Below, piece by piece: positions 1 to 9,918 of a stretch of DNA of 64,000 nucleotides (its first letter is position 1; every line of letters begins with the position of its first letter). The stretch comes from Pseudomonas frederiksbergensis (GTDB lineage: Bacteria > Pseudomonadota > Gammaproteobacteria > Pseudomonadales > Pseudomonadaceae): NCBI RefSeq assembly GCF_003732705.1, contig NZ_MOBR01000008.1, positions 186,001 through 250,000 of the forward strand, in the 5' to 3' direction. Below the pieces are notes generated by a model that worked only from the letters and a program-made list of their open reading frames with translations, was not told where the DNA came from and searched no databases. A program made the position numbers and the translations under genes.

Positions 1-108
1 GCGTGTGCGGCGGTGAGTCTGACGCTGGCGTTTGAGTGGAAGATGAAGCGGATGATTCGGCGTGAGCCGGCGGTGCAGGCCAGTTTCAGGGTGATTCAGC
101 CGGATTAG
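1..108 (+). CDS. C-terminal end of a membrane transporter (partial)
   Basis: The window opens inside a plus-strand reading frame that ends at TAG (106-108). The 35 visible residues start with a hydrophobic stretch (AACVSL-like, then TLAFEW) followed by a basic tail rich in Lys/Arg, as at the cytoplasmic end of a last transmembrane helix. In P. aeruginosa the gene beside the PA5295-type GGDEF/EAL gene encodes a MATE-family efflux protein, so that is the best guess, but this fragment alone cannot establish the family. Confidence 0.4.
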   Translation, partial: ACAAVSLTLAFEWKMKRMIRREPAVQASFRVIQPD

Positions 109-114
109 GATCCC

Positions 115-206
115 TGTAGGAGCGAGGCTTGCCCGCGAAGGCGTCATGTCAGTTAACAAAGATGTCGACTGATACGACGCCTTCGCGGGCAAGCCTCGCT
201 CCTACA
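115..206. repeat. REPIN (inward-facing REP pair, TGTAGGAGCGAGG type)
   Basis: TGTAGGAGCGAGGCTTGCCC and its inverted copy bracket about 40 bp of unrelated spacer. This is the typical REP doublet (REPIN) of fluorescens pseudomonads. It lies between the convergent ends of the transporter fragment and the GGDEF/EAL gene. Confidence 0.9.
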
Positions 207-216
207 AGGGTCGGCG

Positions 217-1890
217 CTAGCTCACGATGTCGAGGACGGGCTGCTGGCTGCTGCCGAAGGTCAGGTATTCAACCAATTCCGCCAACGGCAACGGCTTGCT
301 GATCAGATAACCCTGCACCTGATCACACCCAAACCCACGCAACAAATCCAGCTGCTCCGGGGTTTCCACGCCTTCGGCCACCACTTCCAGATTGAGGTTG
401 TGCGCCAGGTTGATCATCGCGTGCACCAGTTTGCGATTTTCTTCCCGTTGCTCCATGCCGCCGACAAAGCTCTTGTCGATCTTCAGCAAGGTAATCGGCA
501 GGCTGTTGAGGTGCACAAACGACGAGAATCCGGTGCCGAAGTCGTCGAGGGAGAAACGCACACCGAGGCGCCCGAGCGCGTCCATGGTCTGCTTGACCAG
601 ATCGCTGCGGCGCATCACTGCGGTTTCGGTCAGTTCGAATTCCAGCCATTGCGCTTCAACGCCGCGTTCGGCGATCAAACGGCTGAGAGTCGAGAGTAAC
701 TGGCTGTCCTGGAACTGCCGGAACGACAGGTTGATCGCCATGTGCAACGCCGGCAAACCCCGTTCGCGCAACGCCTGCATGTCGCGTAGAGCCCGGGAAA
801 TCACCCAGTAACCCAGCGGCACGATCAACCCACTTTGTTCGGCCAGCGGCACGAACTCGCTTGGCGGCAGCAACCCCCGTTCGGCATGGCGCCAGCGCAC
901 CAGGGCTTCGAGGCCGACGATCTGGCCGTCCTCCAGATTCAGGCGTGGCTGGTAATGCAGTTCCAGCTCATCGCGACGCAAGGCTCGGCGCAGTTCGCTT
1001 TCCAGGTCGGCGACGCTGCGGGCATTGCGGTTGATGCGTTCGTTGAAAATATGAAAGGTGCAGCCCTGGGTGCTTTTAGCCTGCTGCATGGCGATGTGCG
1101 CGTGCCACATCAACGGGTCAGCGCCGGCCTGGGCCCGGGCGTGGGCAATCCCGAGGCTGGAGCCGATCAACAGGCTTTCGCCATCGATCCAATAAGGTTC
1201 GGCCAGCGCTTCGGTGATGCGTTCAGCCATCCACTCGGCCCGTTGCGGCGCGCGGCGGGTGTCGATCAGCAGGGCAAATTCATCGCTGCCGAGGCGCGCC
1301 AGTTGATCGCCAGCCTCAAGCTGGCTTTTGAGCCGCGCGACCACTTGCAGGATCAACCGGTCGCCAGCCTGATGGCCGAGGGCATCGTTGGCATAACGGA
1401 AGTTATCGAGGTCGAGGTGACCGAGGGCCAGGCCGCGACCGTCGTTTTCCGCCAGGCGCGCCGCCAGCAGGGTCTGGAAACCCTGGCGGTTGGCGATGCC
1501 GGTCAGCGGGTCTTGCTCGGCCAGGCGTTGCAGGGTGTTTTCCAGCACGCCGCGCTCGCGTACATGGCGCAGGCACCGGCGCAACATGCCAGGGTCGAGC
1601 AGATCGCGCACCAGCCAATCACTCACGCCGTCGGGCGGGGTCAACGGCTCATGTTCGAGCAGCAACACCGTCGGCAGGCTGCAACGGCCGGGCGCGGGCT
1701 GGAGCGTCGGGATCGTCAACAACACCGCGCTGCGGTTGTCTTCGAACAAACTACTGACCGACTCCCAACTCGGCGCGCTGATCAGCACTGCCGAGCTCCC
1801 CATTGGAGCCAGACACTCGCGCAACAACGCTGCCCACGCCGGCTCTTCGGCCAGTAGCAGCAAACGCAAGGGTTCGACAGGCGTAGACAA
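217..1890 (-). CDS. GGDEF/EAL cyclic-di-GMP protein (probable phosphodiesterase)
   Basis: A 557-aa cytosolic protein with no membrane segment. Residues about 1-115 look like a degenerate receiver-type alpha/beta domain without an obvious phospho-Asp. A GGDEF domain follows (about 125-285), where the active-site motif reads GSDEF (201-205) rather than GGDEF. A complete EAL domain (about 295-545) shows EALVRW (E328), ELTE, DDFGTGFSS and EGVETPEQ, all residues expected for an active phosphodiesterase. The likely net activity is therefore c-di-GMP hydrolysis, with the GGDEF part weak or regulatory. By position beside rep it corresponds to P. aeruginosa PA5295 (ProE). The stop is followed directly by a REPIN. 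Confidence 0.9.
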   Translation of the reverse strand: MSTPVEPLRLLLLAEEPAWAALLRECLAPMGSSAVLISAPSWESVSSLFEDNRSAVLLTIPTLQPAPGRCSLPTVLLLEHEPLTPPDGVSDWLVRDLLDPGMLRRCLRHVRERGVLENTLQRLAEQDPLTGIANRQGFQTLLAARLAENDGRGLALGHLDLDNFRYANDALGHQAGDRLILQVVARLKSQLEAGDQLARLGSDEFALLIDTRRAPQRAEWMAERITEALAEPYWIDGESLLIGSSLGIAHARAQAGADPLMWHAHIAMQQAKSTQGCTFHIFNERINRNARSVADLESELRRALRRDELELHYQPRLNLEDGQIVGLEALVRWRHAERGLLPPSEFVPLAEQSGLIVPLGYWVISRALRDMQALRERGLPALHMAINLSFRQFQDSQLLSTLSRLIAERGVEAQWLEFELTETAVMRRSDLVKQTMDALGRLGVRFSLDDFGTGFSSFVHLNSLPITLLKIDKSFVGGMEQREENRKLVHAMINLAHNLNLEVVAEGVETPEQLDLLRGFGCDQVQGYLISKPLPLAELVEYLTFGSSQQPVLDIVS

Positions 1891-2153
1891 GCTAGCTCCC
1901 TAGACTCTGCAATAGATGTAGGCGGCGGGCATTATGCCGCGCCAATAACCAATGACCAACTGGCCCGGGTTATCAAACGCGGTTTTGTATCCGGAATACG
2001 AACATTAGCCGCAAATTCTTCGCGCATCCTGCGTGAAAGTAACAAAACCGGCAATTAGAGATCGCGCGCTGCGTCACAAGTCGGAGAGAGCAGCACAATT
2101 CGCTGAGCCTGTTAAAATGCCGGCCCATTTCGCAAATGACTCCCTGATCCTGT

Positions 2154-4163
2154 ATGTCCCGACTCAATCCCCGGCAGCAAGAAGCCGTGAACTACGTCGG
2201 CGGCCCTCTATTGGTGCTCGCCGGTGCAGGCTCCGGCAAGACCAGCGTGATCACGCGCAAGATTGCGCACTTGATCCAGAACTGCGGCATCCGTGCCCAG
2301 TACATCGTCGCCATGACCTTTACCAACAAGGCCGCGCGCGAGATGAAGGAACGGGTCGGCACCCTGCTCAAGGGCGGCGAAGGCCGCGGCCTGACGGTGT
2401 GCACCTTCCACAACCTGGGCCTGAACATCATCCGCAAGGAACACGTGCGGCTGGGCTACAAGCCAGGCTTCTCGATCTTTGACGAGACTGACGTCAAAGC
2501 CTTGATGACCGACATCATGCAGAAGGAATACGCGGGCGACGACGGCGTCGATGAGATCAAGAACATGATCGGCTCGTGGAAAAACGACCTGATCCTGCCG
2601 CCCGAAGCCCTGGAAAATGCGCGCAACCCCAAGGAGCAGACCGCCGCCATCGTCTACACCCACTACCAGCGCACGCTCAAGGCGTTCAACGCGGTGGACT
2701 TCGACGACCTGATCCTGCTGCCGGTAAAACTCTTCCAGGAACACGCCGACATCCTCGAAAAGTGGCAGAACAAAGTCCGCTACCTGTTGGTGGACGAATA
2801 CCAGGACACCAACGCCAGCCAGTATTTGCTGGTGAAGTTGCTGATCGGCACGCGCAACCAGTTCACCGTGGTCGGCGACGATGACCAGTCAATCTACGCC
2901 TGGCGCGGTGCCCGCCCGGAAAACCTGATGTTGCTCAAGGACGATTACCCGTCCTTGAAAGTCGTCATGCTGGAACAAAACTACCGCTCCACCAGCCGCA
3001 TCCTGCGTTGCGCCAACGTGCTGATCTCGAACAACCCCCACGAGTTTGAAAAACAACTGTGGAGTGAGATGGGTCACGGCGATGAAATCCGCGTGATCCG
3101 CTGCCGCAACGAAGACGCCGAAGCCGAGCGCGTGGCCGTCGAGTTGCTGACTTTGCACCTGCGCACCGACCGGCCGTACAGCGATTTCGCGATCCTCTAT
3201 CGCGGTAACTACCAGGCCAAGCTGATTGAGCTGAAGCTGCAACACCATCAGATTCCTTACCGACTCTCCGGCGGCAACAGCTTTTTCGGACGCCAGGAAG
3301 TGAAAGACCTGATGGCCTACTTCCGCCTGATCGTGAACCCGGACGACGACAACGCCTTTCTGCGGGTGATCAACGTGCCGCGCCGGGAAATCGGTTCGAC
3401 GACGTTGGAAAAACTCGGCAACTACGCCACTGAACGCAAGATCTCGATGTACGCCGCCACCGACGAAATCGGCCTGGGCGAGCATCTGGACACGCGGTTC
3501 ACCGATCGCCTGTCGCGCTTCAAACGCTTCATGGACAAGGTCCGCGAGCAGTGTGCCGGCGAAGACCCGATCTCGGCGCTGCGCAGCATGGTCATGGACA
3601 TCGACTACGAGAACTGGCTGCGCACCAACAGCTCCAGCGACAAGGCCGCCGACTACCGCATGGGTAACGTCTGGTTCCTGATCGAGGCGTTGAAAAACAC
3701 CCTGGAGAAAGACGAAGAAGGCGAGATGACCGTCGAAGACGCCATCGGCAAACTGGTCTTGCGCGACATGCTCGAACGTCAGCAGGAAGAGGAAGACGGC
3801 GCCGAAGGTGTGCAGATGATGACCTTGCACGCCTCCAAGGGTCTGGAATTTCCCTACGTGTTCATCATGGGCATGGAAGAGGAAATCCTCCCGCACCGCT
3901 CCAGCATCGAAGCCGACACCATCGAAGAAGAACGCCGACTGGCCTACGTCGGGATTACCCGCGCGCGTCAGACACTGGCCTTCACCTTTGCCGCCAAGCG
4001 CAAGCAATACGGCGAGATCATCGACTGCGCGCCCAGCCGCTTCCTCGATGAACTGCCGCCGGACGACCTGGCTTGGGAAGGCAACGACGACACCCCCGTT
4101 GAAGTCAAAGCCGTTCGCGGCAATACCGCATTGGCGGATATACGCGCGATGTTAAAGCGCTAG
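2154..4163 (+). CDS. rep: ATP-dependent DNA helicase Rep
   Basis: A 669-aa superfamily 1A 3'-5' helicase that removes protein roadblocks ahead of replication forks. Visible motifs in order: Walker A GAGSGKT (24-30), motif Ia MTFTNKAAREM, Walker B VDEYQDTN, motif III GDDDQSIYAWRGA, motif IV NYRSTSRIL, motif V TLHASKGLEFPYV and motif VI YVGITRARQ. The length equals that of known Rep proteins and is shorter than UvrD (about 720 aa). The 263-bp gap upstream, divergent from the GGDEF/EAL gene, must hold both promoters. xpt follows 56 bp downstream. Confidence 0.97.
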   Translation: MSRLNPRQQEAVNYVGGPLLVLAGAGSGKTSVITRKIAHLIQNCGIRAQYIVAMTFTNKAAREMKERVGTLLKGGEGRGLTVCTFHNLGLNIIRKEHVRLGYKPGFSIFDETDVKALMTDIMQKEYAGDDGVDEIKNMIGSWKNDLILPPEALENARNPKEQTAAIVYTHYQRTLKAFNAVDFDDLILLPVKLFQEHADILEKWQNKVRYLLVDEYQDTNASQYLLVKLLIGTRNQFTVVGDDDQSIYAWRGARPENLMLLKDDYPSLKVVMLEQNYRSTSRILRCANVLISNNPHEFEKQLWSEMGHGDEIRVIRCRNEDAEAERVAVELLTLHLRTDRPYSDFAILYRGNYQAKLIELKLQHHQIPYRLSGGNSFFGRQEVKDLMAYFRLIVNPDDDNAFLRVINVPRREIGSTTLEKLGNYATERKISMYAATDEIGLGEHLDTRFTDRLSRFKRFMDKVREQCAGEDPISALRSMVMDIDYENWLRTNSSSDKAADYRMGNVWFLIEALKNTLEKDEEGEMTVEDAIGKLVLRDMLERQQEEEDGAEGVQMMTLHASKGLEFPYVFIMGMEEEILPHRSSIEADTIEEERRLAYVGITRARQTLAFTFAAKRKQYGEIIDCAPSRFLDELPPDDLAWEGNDDTPVEVKAVRGNTALADIRAMLKR

Positions 4164-4180
4164 AATCGACTACTTTTTAA

Positions 4181-4792
<612 letters not shown>

Positions 4793-4807
4793 CCCCACAC
4801 CGTCCAT

Positions 4808-4917
4808 GATCGTTCCCACGCTCCGCGTGGGAATGCAGCCCGGGACGCTCCGCGTCCCATCCAAGCCGAACGCAGAGCGTCCGAAGAGGCATTCCCACGC
4901 AGAGCGTGGGAACGATC
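4808..4917. repeat. 110-bp palindromic repeat (GATCGTTCCCACGC family), copy 1
   Basis: GATCGTTCCCACGCTCCGCG and its inverted copy form the ends. Internally there are nested inverted repeats (GGGACGCTC...GAGCGTCC). Near-identical copies lie at 11852-11961 and 13793-13904, with a half copy at 51683-51749. The right end supplies the stop codon (TGA, 4916-4918) of the minus-strand CoA-transferase gene. Confidence 0.9.
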
Positions 4918-6856
4918 AGGCTTGGGCGGTGGCCTTGAGGCCGGTAAGCAACAACCGCTGAAACAAATCCTCTTTCAGCCCTTCCGGGTTGCTCAGCTGC
5001 ATCCGCTCCAGATGTTCCGGGTATTGCGCTGCCTCCGGCGCATCCAGCGCAGCCTTGCCCAACTCCAGAATCTCGCTCAGCTTGAACTTGCTCTTCAACC
5101 AGTTCAGCGCCCGCAACACATCCCGCTCCACCTCGGTGAAATCGCAGCCCAGCGGATACTCCGGAAACAGGTTCGGGTGCCGCGCCTTGATGTCCTGCAA
5201 ACGCTGAGGGCTGTTGTCCGCGAAGCGTGGATCGATGCGGAAGTTCTTCGGCAATTTGCCAACGGCTTGAGCCTGTTCGATCAGCCCCGGTTGGAAGCGC
5301 GAATCGCTGATATTCAGCAATGCCTCGATCACCGCCGCGTCGGTCTTGCCCCGCAGATCGGCGATGCCGTATTCGGTGACCACGATGTCCCGCAAGTGCC
5401 GAGGAATCGTGCAATGTCCATATTCCCAGACGATGTTGGAGCTGACCTCACCGCCCGACTCGCGCCAACTGCGCAGGATCAGCACCGAACGCGCACCTTC
5501 CAGGGCATGGCCCTGAGCGACGAAGTTGTACTGCCCGCCGACACCGCTGAGCACCCGCCCGTCTTCCAACTGATCTGCCACGCCGGCGCCCATCAGGGTC
5601 ATGGTGAACACGGTGTTGATGAACCGCGCATCCAGACGCTGCAAACGCTTGAGTTCTTCCTGGCCGTAGAGCTCGTTGATGTAGCTGATGCGGGTCATGT
5701 TGAATTCGAGCCGCTTGCTCTGGGGAAACTCGCGCAGGCGCTCGTAGAAACTGCGCGGTCCGAGGAAAAACCCGCCATGCACCGAGATGCCGTCGGTTTG
5801 CGCCGTCTCATCGAGGGTGCCGTGGTTGGCCTGTTGTTGGGTCGGCACGTCCGGGTAGACCTTGCGCCGCACGATCCCGGCGTCGGCCAGCACCAGCAAA
5901 CCGTTGACGAACATTTCGCTGCAACCGTACAGGCCCTTGGCGAACGGTTCGACGCCGCCCTCTCGATCAATGAGTTGCGCCCATTGGCTGAGATTCAAAT
6001 CCGCCAGCAACGCCTTGTAACCGGCGTTATCGGCCTGGCGCGCCAGCAACGCCGCCGTCAACGCATCGCCCATGGAGCCGATGCCGATCTGCAACGTACC
6101 GCCATCGCGCACCAGGGTGCTGGCGTGCAGGCCGATGAAGTGATCCTGGAACCCTACCGGCATGTTTGGCGTGGAGAACAGCGTGGTGTTGTCCTTCTCG
6201 TCGATCAGCAGGTCGAACGCGTCCATGCCGACTTCCGCATCGCCGGGCATGTAGGGCAAATCGTTGTGTACCTGGCCGACGATCAGAATCGTCTCCCCTG
6301 CTGCCCGGCGTTTGGCGATCATCGGGAACAGATCGAGGGTGATGTCCGGGTTGCAACTCAGACTCAGGCGATCCGGGTGTTCGGCGTGGCTGGCCACCAG
6401 TTGCGCAACCAGGTTCAGGCCTGCGGCGTTGATGTCCCGGGCGGCGTGGCTGTAATTGCTGCTGACGTAGTCTTGTTGAGCCTGGGCGCTGTGCAGCAGG
6501 CTCCCGGGCTGCATGAAAAATTGCTGGATCTGGATGTTGGGCGGCAGGTTGTCTTTTTGTAACTCGGCAAGAAAATCCAGTTCCGGGTAATCGCCGAAGA
6601 CCCGCTCGATGAAGGGTTCAAGGAAGCGCTTTTGCAAGCCATCGCCCAATGAAGGACGGCCCAGGCACAGGGCGGTGTAGATCGTCAGCCGCCGCTCGGG
6701 CAGTTGCGCAATGCGTTGGAACAGCGCGTTGACGAAGTGGTTGGGTTTGCCCAACCCCAGGGGCAAGCCCATGTGAATATGCGCCGGCAACCGCGCCAGC
6801 ACGTCATCGACCGCTTGTTCGATAGAACACAACTGCACCATCTGATCCTCCCGCAC
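4916..6856 (-). CDS. Acetyl-CoA hydrolase/transferase family protein
   Basis: A 646-aa family-I CoA-transferase-like protein with N-terminal and C-terminal AcCoA-hydrolase/transferase domains. The C-terminal half carries the family signatures SGVGGQYNFVAQGHALEGAR and VTEYGIADLRGKTD. It would move CoA between acyl donors and carboxylate acceptors or hydrolyse acetyl-CoA; the substrate cannot be read from sequence. At about 650 aa it is longer than the roughly 500-aa acetate:succinate CoA-transferases, with extra sequence at both ends. It is transcribed convergently with xpt. Its last residues and stop codon are created by the right end of the 110-bp repeat, so the native C-terminus may have been slightly altered by repeat insertion. 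Confidence 0.85.
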   Translation of the reverse strand: MREDQMVQLCSIEQAVDDVLARLPAHIHMGLPLGLGKPNHFVNALFQRIAQLPERRLTIYTALCLGRPSLGDGLQKRFLEPFIERVFGDYPELDFLAELQKDNLPPNIQIQQFFMQPGSLLHSAQAQQDYVSSNYSHAARDINAAGLNLVAQLVASHAEHPDRLSLSCNPDITLDLFPMIAKRRAAGETILIVGQVHNDLPYMPGDAEVGMDAFDLLIDEKDNTTLFSTPNMPVGFQDHFIGLHASTLVRDGGTLQIGIGSMGDALTAALLARQADNAGYKALLADLNLSQWAQLIDREGGVEPFAKGLYGCSEMFVNGLLVLADAGIVRRKVYPDVPTQQQANHGTLDETAQTDGISVHGGFFLGPRSFYERLREFPQSKRLEFNMTRISYINELYGQEELKRLQRLDARFINTVFTMTLMGAGVADQLEDGRVLSGVGGQYNFVAQGHALEGARSVLILRSWRESGGEVSSNIVWEYGHCTIPRHLRDIVVTEYGIADLRGKTDAAVIEALLNISDSRFQPGLIEQAQAVGKLPKNFRIDPRFADNSPQRLQDIKARHPNLFPEYPLGCDFTEVERDVLRALNWLKSKFKLSEILELGKAALDAPEAAQYPEHLERMQLSNPEGLKEDLFQRLLLTGLKATAQA

Positions 6857-6946
6857 GTTCCGTGAATTGGGGTTGGACCGAGCTTGCCGGGTCTTTGCTG
6901 CAAAGAATAGTCACTGACGGCAAATCATGTGTTCACTGATGACCCC

Positions 6947-7036
6947 TGTGGGAGCGAGCCTGCTCGCGAAAGCGGTGTGTCAGGCGCCGTCAATGTTGAC
7001 TGACACACCGCTTTCGCGAGCAGGCACGCTCCCACA
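6947..7036. repeat. REPIN (TGTGGGAGCGAGCCTGCTCG type)
   Basis: Inward-facing REP pair with about 40 bp of spacer. The spacer itself has an inner repeat GTGTGTCAG...CTGACACAC. It lies between the CoA-transferase start and the cycB terminator. Confidence 0.9.
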
Positions 7037-7074
7037 AAGGGATTTCATAGGCATCAGGACGGAATCGCAGGCAC

Positions 7075-7101
7075 AAAAAAGCCGCTCGTAAGCGGCTTTT
7101 C
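7075..7101 (-). terminator. Rho-independent terminator of cycB (bidirectional)
   Basis: Stem GCCGCT-CGTA-AGCGGC flanked by A6 on the left and T4 on the right. Read on the minus strand it lies 16 nt past the cycB stop and ends in a U-tract. Confidence 0.85.
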
Positions 7102-7116
7102 GCTGAAGATGCAGAC

Positions 7117-7545
7117 TTATTTCAGGCCGGACATTTTCTGGATGGCGCCTTCAAGGTCTTTCACTTCGCAGTCACTGCACGTGCCTTTTGGCGGCATGGC
7201 ATTCAGACCGGCCAACGCGACCTTCGCCAAGCCGGCAGCGGTGCCGCCTTCTTTATCGGCGCGTTTTTTCCAGTCTGCGGCATCACCGATTTTCGGCGCG
7301 CCCAACAGGCCAGTGCCGTGGCAAGCATTGCAGTGTTTGGCAATGATTTCATCAGGGGTTTTCGCAGCACCGCCGCCAGTCGAAGCAGCGACTTCCATCC
7401 CTTTGCACTCTTGACCCGTTACACAGACCTGGCCGACGGGCTCAAGGCGCTTTGCAATGTCGTCGGTAGTAGAAGCTTGTGCGCTCACAGCCCAAAGGGC
7501 CAATACAGTTGCTGGTGCAGCCAGCATTTTCATAATTAGGTTCAC
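7117..7545 (-). CDS. cycB: Cytochrome c5
   Basis: A 142-aa periplasmic monohaem cytochrome c. A Sec signal peptide ends at about SAQA (residue 24). The haem-attachment motif is CNACH (72-76), the probable axial Met is M117 in NAMPPKG, and the CSDC pair (123/126) is the extra disulfide characteristic of c5. It carries electrons between respiratory complexes in the periplasm. GTG is taken as the start because a GAGGG lies 7 nt before it, whereas the internal ATGs have no Shine-Dalgarno sequence. Corresponds by position to P. aeruginosa PA5300. Confidence 0.93.
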   Translation of the reverse strand: MNLIMKMLAAPATVLALWAVSAQASTTDDIAKRLEPVGQVCVTGQECKGMEVAASTGGGAAKTPDEIIAKHCNACHGTGLLGAPKIGDAADWKKRADKEGGTAAGLAKVALAGLNAMPPKGTCSDCEVKDLEGAIQKMSGLK

Positions 7546-7714
7546 GCGTTCACCCTCAATGGTGGCTATTCACGCCCACGGCCACGGTTCGCAGGCGGGC
7601 GCAAGTATAACGGCAAGCCCGCCACACTGAAACAACCCCAAAGTCGAAGGGGTCTTGTTGTGCGGTGGAAAACAGCTCGGGCGCCTCGGCAATGCTGGCA
7701 GGACGCCTCTTTTC

Positions 7715-8263
7715 TTAGAAATTCGCCGGCGTGGCTGCGCTGATTAGTCGCGCCGGTGCGTCGAACGGATTCCGGAAACGGTGCGGCTTGGTACTTTCAA
7801 AGTAGTAGCTGTCGCCGGCTTCGAGCACAAAAGTTTCAGCCCCGACCACCAACTCTAGCCGCCCCTCCACCAAAATTCCGGTTTCCTCGCCCTCATGGGT
7901 GAGCATCTCGTCACCGGTGTCGGCGCCAGGCGGGTAGATTTCATTGAGAAACGCGATGGCCCGGCTCGGGTGCGCCCGACCGACCAGTTTCATGGTCACG
8001 GCGCCATCGGAAATATCGATCAGCTCGTTGGCCTTGTAGACGATCTGGGTCGGTTTTTCCTGCAGGATTTCTTCGGAAAAGAACTCGACCATGGACATGG
8101 GAATCCCGCCCAGAACTTTGCGCAGCGAACTGATCGAGGGGCTGACGCTGTTTTTCTCGATCATCGAAATGGTGCTGTTGGTGACGCCCGCGCGTTTGGC
8201 GAGCTCACGCTGCGAAAGACCTTTGAGCTTACGGATGGATTGCAGTCGTTCACCGACGTCCAA
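7715..8263 (-). CDS. pauR: XRE-cupin repressor, PauR-like polyamine regulator
   Basis: A 182-aa protein with an N-terminal XRE helix-turn-helix (about 5-60, LSQRELAKRAGVTNSTISMI) and a C-terminal cupin sensor domain (about 110-180, HEGEETGILVEGRLEL). This is the PuuR/PauR architecture. PauR (P. aeruginosa PA5301, same position between cycB and dadX) represses polyamine and 4-aminobutyrate catabolic genes; the PauB-type oxidase and KauB-type dehydrogenase of this window would be natural targets. The start is a TTG with GGAGG 8 nt upstream. The Shine-Dalgarno is embedded in a perfect palindrome CTGGAG-G-CTCCAG (8267-8279), which could limit translation. Function is inferred from family and context. 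Confidence 0.85.
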   Translation of the reverse strand: MDVGERLQSIRKLKGLSQRELAKRAGVTNSTISMIEKNSVSPSISSLRKVLGGIPMSMVEFFSEEILQEKPTQIVYKANELIDISDGAVTMKLVGRAHPSRAIAFLNEIYPPGADTGDEMLTHEGEETGILVEGRLELVVGAETFVLEAGDSYYFESTKPHRFRNPFDAPARLISAATPANF

Positions 8264-8391
8264 TGCTGGAGCCTCCAGGGATTCAGGTTGTAAGGATATT
8301 GAGCGTTATCATGGCGACAGCGTTCAGTATTTACAACACTTTGGCCTGAATCCCGTTCGGCGAGGCGACTTCCGACGCGCGGCGTTTGCGG

Positions 8392-9468
8392 TCAAGCCCC
8401 GGAATAGAGCAGCGGCACCCGGCGCAGGTTGCAGAAGATCTGGTAAGGAATCGTGTCGGCGGCCATCGCCACTTCGCTGGCCAGGACGTTTTTGCCCCAC
8501 AACTCGACAGTCGAACCGAGCCCGGCCTGCGGTACATCGGTCAGGTCGATGCAGAGCATGTCCATCGACACCCGGCCAAGCAATTGGCTGCGCTGCCCGG
8601 CCACCAACACCGGCGTACCGGTCGGCGCGTGGCGCGGGTAACCATCGGCGTAGCCCATCGCCACAACGCCGATGCGCATCGGCTTCTGGGTGATGAACTT
8701 GGCGCCATAGCCGACGGGCTCTCCGGCCGGCAATTCGCGCACGCAAATCACTTTCGATTCGAGGGTCATCACCGGTTGCAGGCGCGAGGCCACGGCGTTG
8801 GCTTCTTCGAAAGGCGTGGCGCCGTAGAGCATGATCCCCGGACGAACCCAATCGCTCGGAATCTGCGGCCAACCCAGCACCGCCGGCGAGTTGCGCAAAC
8901 TGACCTCGGCGGACAAGCCCTGACGCGCCGCTTCAAACACCGCGACCTGTTCGGCACTGGCCTGCTCGTGCAACTCATCGGCCCGGGCGAAGTGACTCAT
9001 CAGGACGATTTTCGCCACTTTGCCGCTGGCCAGCAGCCGTTGATAGGCCGATTGGTAATCCTTCGGATGCAGACCAACGCGGTGCATGCCCGAATCGAGC
9101 TTGAGCCAGACCGTAATCGGCTTGCTCAGCGCGGCCTTCTCGATCGCTTCGAGCTGCCACAGCGAATGCACCACACACCAGAAGTCATGCTCGACGATCA
9201 GCGACAGTTCATCGGCTTCGAAAAAGCCTTCCAGCAACAACACCGGCGCCCGAATTCCCGCGACGCGCAGCTCCAATGCTTCTTCAATACACGCCACCGC
9301 AAACCCGTCCGCCTCGGCTTCCAGCGCCTGGGCACAACGCACCGCGCCATGGCCGTAGGCATCGGCCTTGATCACCGCGAGGGCCTTGGCCCCCGGCGTG
9401 ACTTCGCGGGCGATCTGGTAGTTGTGACGCAGGGCTTGAAGGTCGATCAGGGCACGGGCAGGACGCAT
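8392..9468 (-). CDS. dadX: Catabolic alanine racemase DadX
   Basis: A 358-aa PLP-dependent fold-III alanine racemase interconverting L- and D-alanine. The PLP lysine is K34 in [11 protein letters not shown] and the second catalytic base is Y254 in GYGAKF; the length equals known DadX/Alr. Lying third in dadA-ridA-dadX, it is the catabolic isozyme that feeds D-alanine to DadA rather than the biosynthetic Alr. Confidence 0.95.
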   Translation of the reverse strand: MRPARALIDLQALRHNYQIAREVTPGAKALAVIKADAYGHGAVRCAQALEAEADGFAVACIEEALELRVAGIRAPVLLLEGFFEADELSLIVEHDFWCVVHSLWQLEAIEKAALSKPITVWLKLDSGMHRVGLHPKDYQSAYQRLLASGKVAKIVLMSHFARADELHEQASAEQVAVFEAARQGLSAEVSLRNSPAVLGWPQIPSDWVRPGIMLYGATPFEEANAVASRLQPVMTLESKVICVRELPAGEPVGYGAKFITQKPMRIGVVAMGYADGYPRHAPTGTPVLVAGQRSQLLGRVSMDMLCIDLTDVPQAGLGSTVELWGKNVLASEVAMAADTIPYQIFCNLRRVPLLYSGA

Positions 9469-9564
9469 GGCGGCAGACTTCTAGGCGGTCATGGAAATAA
9501 AAAACCGGCGCTGGCTGGCGGCGTGAACCGCCAACAGCACCGGGAGAGGGATCGTTACAACCGG

Positions 9565-9918
9565 TTAAGGCAGTGCGGCAACCACCGACAGCTCAACCAG
9601 GATTTCCGGTTCGCACAGCTTCGACTCAACGGTGGCACGGGCCGGCGCGACGCCTTTTGGCAGCCACTTGTCCCACACCGAGTTCATGCCGGCGAAATCC
9701 GCATCGATGTCTTTCAGGTAAATCGTCACCGACAGCAAATGACTCTTGTCGGTGCCGGCCAGGTCGAGCAAACGCTCGATGTTGGCCAGAGTTTCACGGG
9801 TCTGCTGTTCAATCCCGGCGCTCATGTCATCGCCGACCTGCCCTGCCAGGTACACCGTACCGTTGTGGGCAACGATCTGACTCATGCGTTCATTGGTGAG
9901 CTGGCGCTGGATTGCCAT
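9565..9918 (-). CDS. RidA/YjgF family enamine/imine deaminase
   Basis: A 117-aa RidA-family protein encoded between dadA and dadX. It probably hydrolyses the 2-iminopropionate released by D-alanine dehydrogenase. The start is placed at the ATG at 9918 because AAGGAG lies 9 nt upstream; a longer frame to 9948 has no such site. The first 29 nt lie inside the 3' end of dadA in another frame, so the two genes are translationally linked. It is distinct from the canonical RidA at 42322-42702 and has a divergent substrate-loop sequence. Confidence 0.85.
   Translation of the reverse strand: MAIQRQLTNERMSQIVAHNGTVYLAGQVGDDMSAGIEQQTRETLANIERLLDLAGTDKSHLLSVTIYLKDIDADFAGMNSVWDKWLPKGVAPARATVESKLCEPEILVELSVVAALP

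Noticed and set aside
4922..6562. 546-codon plus-strand frame opposite the CoA-transferase gene
   Set aside because: High-GC antisense shadow: the minus strand encodes a complete family member with conserved motifs, while this frame has no recognisable domain or ribosome-binding site. The same applies to long antisense frames over rep (2889-4007), dadX (8386-9936), spoT (40222-42306), kauB (23571-25124) and vgrG (62268-63653).
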